Part shown: positions 8,444 to 16,283 of the stretch, piece after piece | Numbering within the stretch: the stretch's first letter is position 1 | How the letters are laid out: each line of letters opens with the position of its first letter | Origin: Actinomadura logoneensis | GTDB taxonomy: Bacteria; Actinomycetota; Actinomycetes; Streptosporangiales; Streptosporangiaceae | Direction: 5' to 3' | NCBI RefSeq assembly: GCF_003428695.1 | Contig: NZ_QURH01000070.1 | Coordinates: forward strand, 1-36,946 | Length of the DNA stretch: 36,946 nucleotides | Made by a program: the position numbers and the translations under genes | Notes under the pieces: generated by a model | What the model was told of the DNA's origin: nothing | Seen by the model: the letters and a program-made list of their open reading frames with translations, nothing else | Database searches by the model: none

Positions 8444-9428
8444 GCAGCGCCTTCTCGACCTCCGGGGCCAGCCCGACGGGCGCGCGGTCGCCACGCTGCG
8501 GGGCCCGCCCGCCGAGGGAGGAGAGCCACGCCCACGTGTCGGCGACGGTCTCCTCGGCCGGACGGCACCGCAGCCCCTCGCCGAGCGCCCGGTCCACGTT
8601 CGTCCGGTGCAGGAACTCGTACAGCTCGCCCGGCGGGACCCAGACCGGGAGGTCCTGCCACGGCTGGACGCCCGCCGCGAGGATCGGCTCCGGGTCGGTC
8701 CAGCGCAGCCGCGCGTCCGCGCCGGTCACCCGGACGCACGCCGTCAGCAGGTCGCGCATCGTCGTGTGCCCCACCGGGCCGGTCACGTTGAACGCGCCGC
8801 CGACCTGCCGGGACGCCGCGTCCAGCGCCCACGCCGCGAGGTCGCGCGCGTCGACGAACTGCAGCTTCAGTTCGGCCGGGCCGGGCGCGAGGACGTCGCC
8901 GCCCCGGGCGATCCGGTTCAGCCACCACGGGAGCCGCCCGATGTTCTCGTACGGCCCGAGGATGAGTCCGGCGCGCGCGAGCAGCGCCCTGTCGCCGAAC
9001 GCCCGGACGGCGGCCAGCTCGCCGCCGGCCTTGGCCCTCGCGTAGCCCTCCCGGCCGGGGTCCCCGGCCTCGTCCGGCGAGCCTTCGACCAGTGGCGCGC
9101 TCTCGTCCGCGCCGACCGCCACCGGGTACTCGTAGACCGACCGGCTCGACACGTACACGTACGACGCCGCGCGCGGGGCGAGGAGCTCCGCCGCGTCCCG
9201 CACCGCCGCCGGCCCCCACGACCAGGTGTCGACAACGATGTCCCACTCGCCGGAGCGCAGCGCCTCCAGGCCGCCCGGCGCGGTCCGGTCGCCCCGCAGC
9301 GCCGCGACGCCGTCGGGCACGCCATGGGTCCCCCGGTTGAAGACCGCGACCTTCCATCCGCGGGCGACGCCCTCCTCGACGACCGCCCGTCCCACGAATT
9401 CCGTCCCGCCCAGAACCAGTAGCCTCAT
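8427..9428 (-). CDS. NAD-dependent epimerase/dehydratase family protein (extended SDR)
   Basis: This is a 333-residue Rossmann-fold protein of the extended SDR type. The N-terminal cofactor motif is LGGTEFVG (residues 6-13), where the second G of the usual GxxGxxG is shifted as in atypical members. SSRSVYEY marks the active-site serine strand and YARAK carries the catalytic YxxxK. Members act on nucleotide sugars or related substrates; this one resembles the reductase-type group common in actinomycetes, so the substrate is open. The ATG at 9428 follows a GGAGG ribosome site. The gene is convergent with the small kinase gene and divergent from the methyltransferase at 9594. It could be a third member of the ECF41 neighbourhood, but I see no ECF41-like promoter before it. 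Confidence 0.88.
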   Translation of the reverse strand: MRLLVLGGTEFVGRAVVEEGVARGWKVAVFNRGTHGVPDGVAALRGDRTAPGGLEALRSGEWDIVVDTWSWGPAAVRDAAELLAPRAASYVYVSSRSVYEYPVAVGADESAPLVEGSPDEAGDPGREGYARAKAGGELAAVRAFGDRALLARAGLILGPYENIGRLPWWLNRIARGGDVLAPGPAELKLQFVDARDLAAWALDAASRQVGGAFNVTGPVGHTTMRDLLTACVRVTGADARLRWTDPEPILAAGVQPWQDLPVWVPPGELYEFLHRTNVDRALGEGLRCRPAEETVADTWAWLSSLGGRAPQRGDRAPVGLAPEVEKALLSGPA

Positions 9429-9558
9429 GCCTCCGTGCTACCACCGGTGCGGGGAGTCCGATCAAGCCTTTCCACCCATGGCATGACCGCCCAGAGCGAA
9501 CATCCAGGGCATTCGCCCCGAATAACGACGAACCCTCCCCAGCTCCACCGGCGCCGCC

Positions 9559-9564
9559 TATGAT
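9559..9564 (+). promoter_or_regulatory. Candidate -10 element for the DUF574 methyltransferase
   Basis: TATGAT stands out in the otherwise GC-rich sequence 30 bases before the ATG at 9594. No good -35 is visible at the expected distance. Confidence 0.35.
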
Positions 9565-9593
9565 CGGCCCGTACCCGCCCGCTGGGAGACGCG

Positions 9594-10400
9594 ATGACCG
9601 CAGAATGGGTGCCGACCGGAGTCGACACCAGCGTGCCGAGCCCCGCGCGCATCTACGACTACTTCCTCGGCGGCAAGGACAACTACGCCGTCGACCGCAC
9701 CGCCGCCGAGGCGTTCCTCCGCACCGCGCCGCAGACGCTCTCCGCCTGCCGCCACAACCGCGCCTTCCTCGCCCGCGCGGTCGCCCACCTGGCGCGGGAC
9801 GCCGGGATCACCCAGTTCATCGACATCGGCACCGGGCTGCCCACCCAGCAGAACGTGCACGAGGTCGCCCAGCGGCACGACCCGGACGCGCGCGTCGTCT
9901 ACGTCGACAACGACCCGATCGTCGCGGTCCACGCGCGGGCCCTGCTCACCCGCACCCGCGGCGTCACCCTCGTCCAAGCCGACCTGCACGACCCCGAGGG
10001 CATCCTGCTCCACCCCGAGGTGACCCGCCTGATCGACTTCGACCGCCCGGTCGCCGTGCTGCTCCTCGCCGTCCTGCACTTCTTCCCGGACGCCGACGAC
10101 CCGCACGGCATCGTCGCCCGGCTGATGTCGGCCACCGCGCCCGGCAGCCACCTGGTCGTCTCCCACGGCACGTCCGACCCGGATCCGGCCATCGCGCAGG
10201 AGGCCGAGCAGGTCTACGACCGGCACTCGTCCTCGTCCCTGCACACCCGCACATTCGCCGAGGTGGCCCGCTTCTTCGACGGCACCGAGCTTCTCGAACC
10301 CGGTCTCGTCTACACGGCCGACTGGCGGCCGTCCCCGGACGCCCCGCCCGCCACACCGGCCGAATCCGGGATGTACGCCGCCATCGGCCGCAAGCCCTAG
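9594..10400 (+). CDS. SAM-dependent methyltransferase, DUF574 family
   Basis: This 268-residue protein belongs to a methyltransferase-like family (DUF574/Methyltransf_19) greatly expanded in actinomycetes. The family signature PSPARIYDYFLGGKDNY is at residues 16-32. The SAM-binding segment FIDIGTGLPT is near 85-94 and an acidic ribose-contact strand, VVYVDNDPI, near 111-119. Length is typical. No substrate has been established for most members, and neighbours do not suggest one. It sits alone between a divergent epimerase and, 304 bp downstream, the GTPase operon. Confidence 0.9.
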   Translation: MTAEWVPTGVDTSVPSPARIYDYFLGGKDNYAVDRTAAEAFLRTAPQTLSACRHNRAFLARAVAHLARDAGITQFIDIGTGLPTQQNVHEVAQRHDPDARVVYVDNDPIVAVHARALLTRTRGVTLVQADLHDPEGILLHPEVTRLIDFDRPVAVLLLAVLHFFPDADDPHGIVARLMSATAPGSHLVVSHGTSDPDPAIAQEAEQVYDRHSSSSLHTRTFAEVARFFDGTELLEPGLVYTADWRPSPDAPPATPAESGMYAAIGRKP

Positions 10401-10704
10401 CAAGTCCTGGACGTTCGGCTGCAGCGGTGTCCGGGGAACGGCGCGCGGAAAATGCGCTTTCCGATTTTGTGCCCATTTTCAGCCGAGGCCCCGCGGATCG
10501 CACGCCAGGCGCGCCGCCGCGACCGTGCATAGCGGATGAAATATCACTTATCGGGCGAGACGGACGGTCATTGCCGGAGGAGACGATCACGGTCGGGTTA
10601 CGCTTCGTAACCGTTGGCCCAATTCGCTGTGATGTGCCGGAATGGCTCGGGTTAGGCTGTGGGCCGCTTCTCGATCCGTCCCATCGAGGCATTCCGGGGG
10701 TGCG
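10401..10704. other. Leader region upstream of the GTPase operon
   Basis: There is no credible gene here. The first 100 bases are relatively AT-rich for this genome. A perfect inverted repeat lies at 10596-10612, and a weak -10-like TAGGCT at 10653-10658, so promoter and operator functions for the downstream operon are plausible. Confidence 0.55.
10596..10612. promoter_or_regulatory. Perfect inverted repeat, candidate operator
   Basis: GGTTACG and CGTAACC are exact reverse complements separated by CTT. The site lies 93 bases before the preferred GTG of the DUF4407 gene and about 40 bases before a possible -10. The shape fits a dimeric repressor or activator site; no obvious regulator gene is in the operon. 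Confidence 0.55.
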
Positions 10705-12837
10705 GTGACGCGTCCGAACGATCCTCCCGAACTCCGCCACGCGCCGGTCGGCGCGCCGCCCTCCTTCCCGCCGGGGGAACGCGAGGACGAGGAGCGGCGC
10801 CGCTCGTCCGGCCGACTGGCCCGGGGGTGGCTTTCCCGGGACGCCCCGGAACCTCCGTTCCGCAGGTGGCGTCTCACCACGGACGACTCTCCGAGACGGG
10901 CGGGGTCCATGAAGAACGTCCTGATCTGGCTGTCCGGAGCCGATCCCGACATCCTGCGGCGGGCGACGACCGACCGCGCGAAGTACGTCGGGATCGGCGG
11001 CGCGGTGCTCACCACGGCGTCCCTCGCGTCCGTCTCGATGTTCTTCGCGCTGCGCATGGCGGTCGGGGCGTCGGTGTGGGCCGCGGTGCCGCTGTCGGCG
11101 ATGTGGTTCCTGGTCATCCTGAACCTCGACCGCTGGCTCGTCGTGTCGCTCACCCGCAGCCAGGGCCGGGTGCTGACCGTCCTGCTGGCGCTGCCCCGGG
11201 TCGCGATGGCGCTGCTGTTCGGCGTGATCATCTCGACGCCGCTGGTGCTGCAGATCTTCGACGACGAGGTCCGGGTGGCCGTGGACAGGATCCACGACGA
11301 GGACTCCCGGAAGTTCCAGCAGAACCTCGACACCGGGCCGGACGCGCAGCGCATCCGGGTCCTGGAGCAGCAGGAGGCGCTGCTGCTCAAGCAGCGCACC
11401 GGCGACGGCCTCGCCAACCCCGAGGACGACCCGGAGATCAAGCAGCTCCGGGCCCAGCTCCCCGCGCTGCAGAAGGAGTTCTACGACTACGACGACAAGG
11501 CGGCGTGCGAGCTCACCGGCGACCGCTGCAAGGGCACCAGCGGACGCAGCGGCGACGGCCCGCGCTACCAGAAGTTCGTCCGGCGGCGGGACCAGGCGAA
11601 GGCGCAGATCGACCAGATCAACGCCCGGATCCGCACGAAGTCGACGGCGCTCAACCAGGCGGCGGCCAAGAACAAGGACGTGCTCGTCGCGCAGGCGCAG
11701 CAGAAGCTCCCCGGCGTGCAGAGCGAGCTGCGGACGCTGCGCGACCGGCAGCAGTCCGACCGCACGGCCTTCGAGAAGAACAACAAGGACAACACCGGGC
11801 TGCTCATCCGGCTGAAGGGCCTGGACCGGGCGGCGCAGGGCGAGAGCCAGCTCCAGTGGGCGCGGTTCCTGCTGTTCCTGTTCATCACCGTGCTGGAGTG
11901 CCTGCCGATCATCGTCAAGGTGCTGTCGCTGTTCGGCCCGCCCGGCGCGTACGACGAGGCGGTGGAGAAGATCCGCGCCCGCGACCGGCTGCTGCTGGAC
12001 GACCAGGTCCGCAAGCAGGAGGGCGTCGGGCTGCGCGAGAACTCCGGCCGGACCGACTTCGCCCGGCGGCTCCAGGAGCGCCGCACCGAGCTGGTCGAGA
12101 CGTCCGTCGACGAGATCATCGAGGTCGAGCGGCGGCTGCAGCGGCTCGAACTGGAGCGCTGGGAGCGCGAGCAGCTCCGCCGCTTCTCCGCCGGCGCCGG
12201 TGGGACCGAGGGGGCGGACGCGGCGGCGGGAGCCGGTAGGCCGGGGATGAACGGGCACGCGTTCAACGGCGACGCCCCGGCAGGCGCGGGCGTCCCCGGG
12301 GCTCCGGGTGCGGCAGGTGGGCCGGGCGCTCCGGGCGGGCCGCCTTCTCCGGCGGCTCAGGGTGGGCTCGCGCGGTCGGGTCCGCCGATGCCCGGCGGGT
12401 TCGGTTCCTCTGGATCCGGTCCCGGTCCGGTCGGCGGGTTCGGGTCGTCGGCCAACGGTCCGGCCGAAGGATTCGGGCCGTCCGGGCGCGGTCCGTCCGA
12501 CGGATTCGGGGCGTCCGGGCTCGGCTCGGTCGGCGGGTTCGGCGCGTCCGCCTCGGGTTCGGCCGAGGGGTTCGGGGCATCCGGGTCCGGTCCGGTCGGT
12601 GGCTCGGCTTCGGGGAACGGGTGGCCGTTCCCGCCTCCCGCGAACCCCGGCGGCGGGATCGGGACGCCGCCGTACTCCTGGGGGGCGGCGTCGTCGAACG
12701 GCGAGGGCGGACCGACGGGTGAGCGCGTCCGGCCGGAGGGCGAGACGCGGCACTACCCGTCCATGCCTCCGGAGGAGGGACGCGGCGGGCTGCTGGGAGG
12801 TTGGCTCGACCGGCTGAACCGGCGGATCGGGCGGTGA
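10705..12837 (+). CDS. DUF4407 membrane protein with central coiled coil
   Basis: This is a 710-residue integral membrane protein and the first gene of the GTPase operon. The conserved DUF4407 core starts near residue 69 (WLSGADPDILRRAT). Helices follow at about 94-116, 122-142 and 157-185, then a long charged alpha-helical or coiled-coil region (about 195-384, with a CELTGDRCKG pair of cysteines), and a fourth helix at 385-410. A cytoplasmic-looking basic helix comes next, then a Gly/Ser/Pro tail with 11-residue repeats. I choose the GTG at 10705, which follows CGGGGGTGCG; an in-frame GTG-type start at 10642 or the ATG at 10909 are alternatives, the last matching shorter homologues. Function is not established for the family. 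As membrane anchor of the operon it could be sensor or effector. Confidence 0.85.
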   Translation: MTRPNDPPELRHAPVGAPPSFPPGEREDEERRRSSGRLARGWLSRDAPEPPFRRWRLTTDDSPRRAGSMKNVLIWLSGADPDILRRATTDRAKYVGIGGAVLTTASLASVSMFFALRMAVGASVWAAVPLSAMWFLVILNLDRWLVVSLTRSQGRVLTVLLALPRVAMALLFGVIISTPLVLQIFDDEVRVAVDRIHDEDSRKFQQNLDTGPDAQRIRVLEQQEALLLKQRTGDGLANPEDDPEIKQLRAQLPALQKEFYDYDDKAACELTGDRCKGTSGRSGDGPRYQKFVRRRDQAKAQIDQINARIRTKSTALNQAAAKNKDVLVAQAQQKLPGVQSELRTLRDRQQSDRTAFEKNNKDNTGLLIRLKGLDRAAQGESQLQWARFLLFLFITVLECLPIIVKVLSLFGPPGAYDEAVEKIRARDRLLLDDQVRKQEGVGLRENSGRTDFARRLQERRTELVETSVDEIIEVERRLQRLELERWEREQLRRFSAGAGGTEGADAAAGAGRPGMNGHAFNGDAPAGAGVPGAPGAAGGPGAPGGPPSPAAQGGLARSGPPMPGGFGSSGSGPGPVGGFGSSANGPAEGFGPSGRGPSDGFGASGLGSVGGFGASASGSAEGFGASGSGPVGGSASGNGWPFPPPANPGGGIGTPPYSWGAASSNGEGGPTGERVRPEGETRHYPSMPPEEGRGGLLGGWLDRLNRRIGR
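12436..12600. repeat. 33-bp coding repeat in DUF4407 tail, five copies
   Basis: Five in-frame 33-bp units encode 11-residue GFGxSxxGxxx repeats (for example GFGPSGRGPSD); a 13-residue relative precedes them at 12397. The DNA copies are diverged, so selection seems to act on the Gly/Ser/Phe pattern. Confidence 0.75.
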
Positions 12838-12867
12838 CCCGGATCCGCCCGGCGGGGGAGGCGTCCG

Positions 12868-14934
12868 ATGGACCCTGACGCACGGCTGGGCTCTGACACA
12901 CGACTGGGCTCCGACACGCGATTGGACTCTCACGCGCGGTTTCCGGGAGCTTCCGTCCCGCCTCCGGGCGGCGATGAGGCCGAACCAAGCGTGGCGGAGG
13001 GCGTGGATGCGGCGTCCCCCTGCCCGGTGTGCGGCCTGACGCCGGACGCGTCCTCTCCTGCCGAATGCCGGGAATGCGCCTGGACGTTCCCGGACGACGA
13101 CACCGACGAGTCCCGGTTGAGCCGGGCGCAGCTCTGGTACGACCTGCGGGCGGCGGCGCGCGTGGGCGAGGCGGCGCGGCCGTTCGTGCGCGGCTTCCCC
13201 GACGACGACGAGTGGACGAGTGCGCGCGCCGAGGCGGAACGCGCACGCGCGCGGCTCCTCGAAGAGTCGGCCACGGCCGCGAGCGCGGCTGCCTCGGCGG
13301 CGTCCGGTCACGGCGGCTGGACGCTGGAGTTCGGACGGCCCGACCTCGCCCGCGACCCGTCCACCTGGACGACGCAGTGGGCCTTCGACGAGCTCGTCCG
13401 GTACGACGCGGTGTCGCCGGTGCTGGTCGAGGTCGGCGCGGACGGCGTTTCCGTACTGGTCGTCCAGCCCGACGCGGTGGACGGCCCGGGCGATCCGTGG
13501 TCGCGCGAGGACCATCCGTGGGAACGGCTCGCCGCCCCGCTGCGCCCGGCCGGGCCCGGCGGCCTCGGCAGCGGAGGCGACGGCACCGGCGGAGACGACG
13601 GCGAGCTGGCCTTCCGGCTCGCGGGCGGCCTGCACGGCGTCGACCGGGCGCGGCTCGCCGACACGCTCGACCGCGAACTCGCCCGGCTCGCGGAGCGGCT
13701 GCCCCCCGGCTCGGTGACCGTGCTGGTCGACTCCGCCCCCGGCTGGACGGTCCCGGGGCTCGCGATCTCGCGGCTGCGCCTGCTGCGTCCGGACGCGCGG
13801 GTCGTCCGGACCGGGCGGCCGGCGGCGGACGAACTGGCCGACGCCGTCGCCCGGCTGCCGCTGCGGTCCCCGTACTGGCTGGTCGGAGCGCATTTCGACG
13901 GCCCTGCGGCGGAGCCGGTGCTCGTGCCGCTGTTCGCGGCGGGCAGCACGTCCGGGCAGGAGGCGGTCGTGCGGGTCGCGCGCGGTCCCGGCGGCGCGGA
14001 CAACGACGTCGTGCTGGCGGTCGTCGCCGCGCCCGAGCAGCCGACGCCGGGATACGAGCCGCGTCCGGTGTCGGTGCTGGCGACCCGGCTGCCGCGCGGC
14101 GTGGTGTCGCTGCGCGCCGCGCTGGACGGCCCCGGACGCGTCCGCTGGCCAGATCTGCCCGACACCCGTCCCGACGCGCGCCCGCTCGACCATCTGTACG
14201 CGCAGACCCGCGCCTGCCCGGCTCCGGTCGGGGGCGTGGACGTGCTGTGCGCGATCGAGCTGGGCGGTCCCCCGGGACCGGCCGCCGCCCGCCGGGCCCT
14301 GCTCGCCGACACGATCGAGCTGGTCTCGGCCGACCTCGGCGACCGCGCCGGGGTGTCGGTGCGCGGCTACCGCGAGCACTCCTTCGAGCTGGGAGAGGAG
14401 CACGACGCGGTCGTGGAGGGCGTGTGGGGCGCGGACCCCGAGCGGGCGCTGGACGCGTTCGCCGCCCTGCCGCACCGGACGCAGCCGTACCAGTCCGACG
14501 CCGCGCCGCTGGAGGACGCGCTCGCCGAGATCGCCGACTTCCTGGAGCGGGAGCGGGACGCGCGCGGCTGGCTGAACGAGCTGCACCACCCGCCGTACCG
14601 CGTGCTGGTCGTGCTCGCGGGCCGCCCGCCGCACCCGCGCGGCCAGGGCCAGGACCCCCTGCGCGAGCTCGCCCAGCCGTGCCCGCGCAAGGACGACTGG
14701 CGCAGGGCCGTGGACACCCTGCGCCGCTTCGGTGTGGCGCCGGTGCTCGTGCTGGACGCCGCGACCGACCCCGACCGCGACTACTGGGCGGCCCTGGGCG
14801 CGCACCGGCGGCTCACCCTGGAGGGCCTGACGCCGCGCGTGCTGGCCGAGGCGATGGGGCTCGCCGCGCCGGACGGCGCGCGCGTCCCGTTCCCGCTGCT
14901 GGCTCCCGTCCCCGTGAAAGGCGACCCCGCATGA
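12868..14934 (+). CDS. Zinc-ribbon protein with degenerate vWA-like C-terminal domain
   Basis: This 688-residue protein has no firm family name from sequence alone. A CxxC-x11-CxxC zinc ribbon is at Cys52, 55, 67 and 70. The middle is an alpha/beta region of unknown fold. The C-terminal third resembles a von Willebrand A domain. VDVLCAIELGG at 457-467 occupies the first-strand MIDAS position but lacks DxSxS. GYREH at 500-504 matches the GYRDH motif. LAGRPPHP around 583-590 matches the usual DAPPH. If so, metal binding is probably lost. The N-terminus has three 18-bp repeats (12883-12936). GGGGGAGG precedes the ATG. The gene starts 30 bp after the DUF4407 gene and ends in a 4-bp ATGA overlap with the GTPase gene, implying translational coupling. 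A protein-interaction adaptor between membrane protein and GTPase is the likeliest role. Confidence 0.75.
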   Translation: MDPDARLGSDTRLGSDTRLDSHARFPGASVPPPGGDEAEPSVAEGVDAASPCPVCGLTPDASSPAECRECAWTFPDDDTDESRLSRAQLWYDLRAAARVGEAARPFVRGFPDDDEWTSARAEAERARARLLEESATAASAAASAASGHGGWTLEFGRPDLARDPSTWTTQWAFDELVRYDAVSPVLVEVGADGVSVLVVQPDAVDGPGDPWSREDHPWERLAAPLRPAGPGGLGSGGDGTGGDDGELAFRLAGGLHGVDRARLADTLDRELARLAERLPPGSVTVLVDSAPGWTVPGLAISRLRLLRPDARVVRTGRPAADELADAVARLPLRSPYWLVGAHFDGPAAEPVLVPLFAAGSTSGQEAVVRVARGPGGADNDVVLAVVAAPEQPTPGYEPRPVSVLATRLPRGVVSLRAALDGPGRVRWPDLPDTRPDARPLDHLYAQTRACPAPVGGVDVLCAIELGGPPGPAAARRALLADTIELVSADLGDRAGVSVRGYREHSFELGEEHDAVVEGVWGADPERALDAFAALPHRTQPYQSDAAPLEDALAEIADFLERERDARGWLNELHHPPYRVLVVLAGRPPHPRGQGQDPLRELAQPCPRKDDWRRAVDTLRRFGVAPVLVLDAATDPDRDYWAALGAHRRLTLEGLTPRVLAEAMGLAAPDGARVPFPLLAPVPVKGDPA
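12883..12936. repeat. 18-bp coding repeat, three copies
   Basis: Three in-frame 18-bp units encode RLGSDT, RLGSDT and RLDSHA at the start of the zinc-ribbon protein. They lie in a disordered leader before the cysteine motif. Confidence 0.7.
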
Positions 14935-16283
14935 CCGACCCGACAGCACCTCCGCCGCCTCCGCCCGGGCCGGAGACCGCCGACGCCGCGTCCCCGGCCG
15001 GGTCCTCCGCGCCGTTCCCGCCCTCGGACGCGCCCGCCGCCGCGCCTCCGCCGCCCCCGGCGTCCGCGCCGGCGGAGGAGGTCCGGCCGGGGAAGACCAG
15101 CATCGGGATCTGGGGTGCGCCGCAGAGCGGCAAGACGACCTTCCTCGCCGCGCTGCGCATCGCGATGAGCCTGGGCGAACCGGGCTGGCGGCTGGACGGC
15201 GCGAACGACGGTTCGACGGCGTTCCTCGCGGCCAGCACCGACCAGCTCAGCGAGCAGCGGGTCTTCCCGTCCGCGACGAACTCCTCCGAGAAGCTGTCGT
15301 GGCGGCTGCACGGGACGCGCCAGGTCAGGGAGCGGAGGAAGTGGTACCGCCCGGACGCGAAGCGGGACGTCCCGGTGCGGGTGCACCTGGACTTCGTGGA
15401 CCCGCCCGGCCGCCTGTTCGACAGCCGCGCGCCGGGTGAGTCCGCGTCGCCGGGCGGCGGTGCCGGGGCCGGTTCCTCCGGCGGTCCGCGCTTCGCGACC
15501 GGGTCGTCCGGCTCGGGAGGGCCGCGCTTCGCGACCGGATCGTCCGACTCGGGAGGCCCGCGCTTCGCGACCGGTTCGTCCGACTCGGGAGGCCCGCGGT
15601 TCGCCACCGGAGCGCCGCCCGAGCCGTCCCGGCGCGGGGAGCCCGGCGGCCGGGACCGCCGGGAGCTGGTCGAGCACCTGGCGGCGTGCGGCGGGCTGAT
15701 CCTGCTGCTGGACCCGACCCGCGAGCGCGAGGCCCGCGACTCCTACCAGTTCTTCAACCGGACGATCCTGGAGATCAGCCAGCGCGCGCCGGAGAGCGCG
15801 GGCGACCACTACCTGCCGCACCACCTGGCCGTCTGCATCACCAAGTACGACCACCTGTGGGTGCGCGACATCGCGCGGCGCGGCGGGTACGAGTCGGTGG
15901 CCGACCCCGAGTCGCTGTACCCGGCCGTCCACGACGACCTCGCCGAGCGGTTCTTCGAGGAGCTCTGCCGCGCCGACGGCATCGGTAACATCGACGCGAT
16001 CCGGCGCGAGATCAGGCAGCACTTCGCCCCCGAGCGCACCCGCTACTTCGTGACGTCCGCCGTGGGTTTCTACATCGACCCGCGGACCGGGCGGTTCGAC
16101 GACGAGAACTACAGCAACCTGGTCCGCCGCACCCACCCGGACGGCTCGACCTCGATGCACCTGCGCGGCAAGGTCCGCCCGATCAACGTGATGGAGCCGA
16201 TCATGTGGCTGGTGGACCGGCTGTCCGCGCCGTCCGCGGGCGCCGGCGGGACGAGGCGCGGACGAAGCGGGAGCGGTGCATGA
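14931..16283 (+). CDS. TRAFAC-type P-loop GTPase of a GTPase/GAP1 system
   Basis: This 450-residue predicted GTPase has a Pro/Ala-rich leader (1-55), a G1/Walker A motif GAPQSGKTT (62-70), a G3 motif DPPG (157-160) after a hydrophobic strand, and a G4 motif TKYD (304-307). The fold therefore looks complete, but G3 and G4 are separated by a long insert of 12-residue GGPRFATGSSDS-like repeats (184-227). The C-terminal half, with FFEELCRADGIGNI and TRYFVTSAVGFY, resembles GTPase proteins of predicted conflict systems. The ATG at 14931 overlaps the preceding stop, and the gene overlaps the next by ATGA, so dosage of the three proteins is probably coupled. It likely switches between GDP and GTP states to control the large partner protein downstream. 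Specificity for GTP is inferred from TKxD. Confidence 0.85.
   Translation: MTDPTAPPPPPPGPETADAASPAGSSAPFPPSDAPAAAPPPPPASAPAEEVRPGKTSIGIWGAPQSGKTTFLAALRIAMSLGEPGWRLDGANDGSTAFLAASTDQLSEQRVFPSATNSSEKLSWRLHGTRQVRERRKWYRPDAKRDVPVRVHLDFVDPPGRLFDSRAPGESASPGGGAGAGSSGGPRFATGSSGSGGPRFATGSSDSGGPRFATGSSDSGGPRFATGAPPEPSRRGEPGGRDRRELVEHLAACGGLILLLDPTREREARDSYQFFNRTILEISQRAPESAGDHYLPHHLAVCITKYDHLWVRDIARRGGYESVADPESLYPAVHDDLAERFFEELCRADGIGNIDAIRREIRQHFAPERTRYFVTSAVGFYIDPRTGRFDDENYSNLVRRTHPDGSTSMHLRGKVRPINVMEPIMWLVDRLSAPSAGAGGTRRGRSGSGA
15480..15611. repeat. 36-bp coding repeat inside the GTPase gene
   Basis: Three full 36-bp units and a 24-bp partial one encode GGPRFATGSSxS repeats, residues 184-227 of the GTPase. 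The copies are nearly identical at DNA level, which suggests recent expansion or ongoing homogenisation. Confidence 0.9.

Noticed and set aside
9964..14949. A 1661-codon open frame on the minus strand opposite the methyltransferase, DUF4407 and zinc-ribbon genes
   Set aside because: Its composition is Arg/Pro/Gly/Ala-rich without motifs, and it mirrors well-supported plus-strand genes. It is a GC-bias shadow.
15480..15611. Regularly spaced repeats as a possible CRISPR array
   Set aside because: The units are contiguous, in frame and lack spacers; they encode a protein repeat. The 15-bp array at 2439 fails for the same reason.
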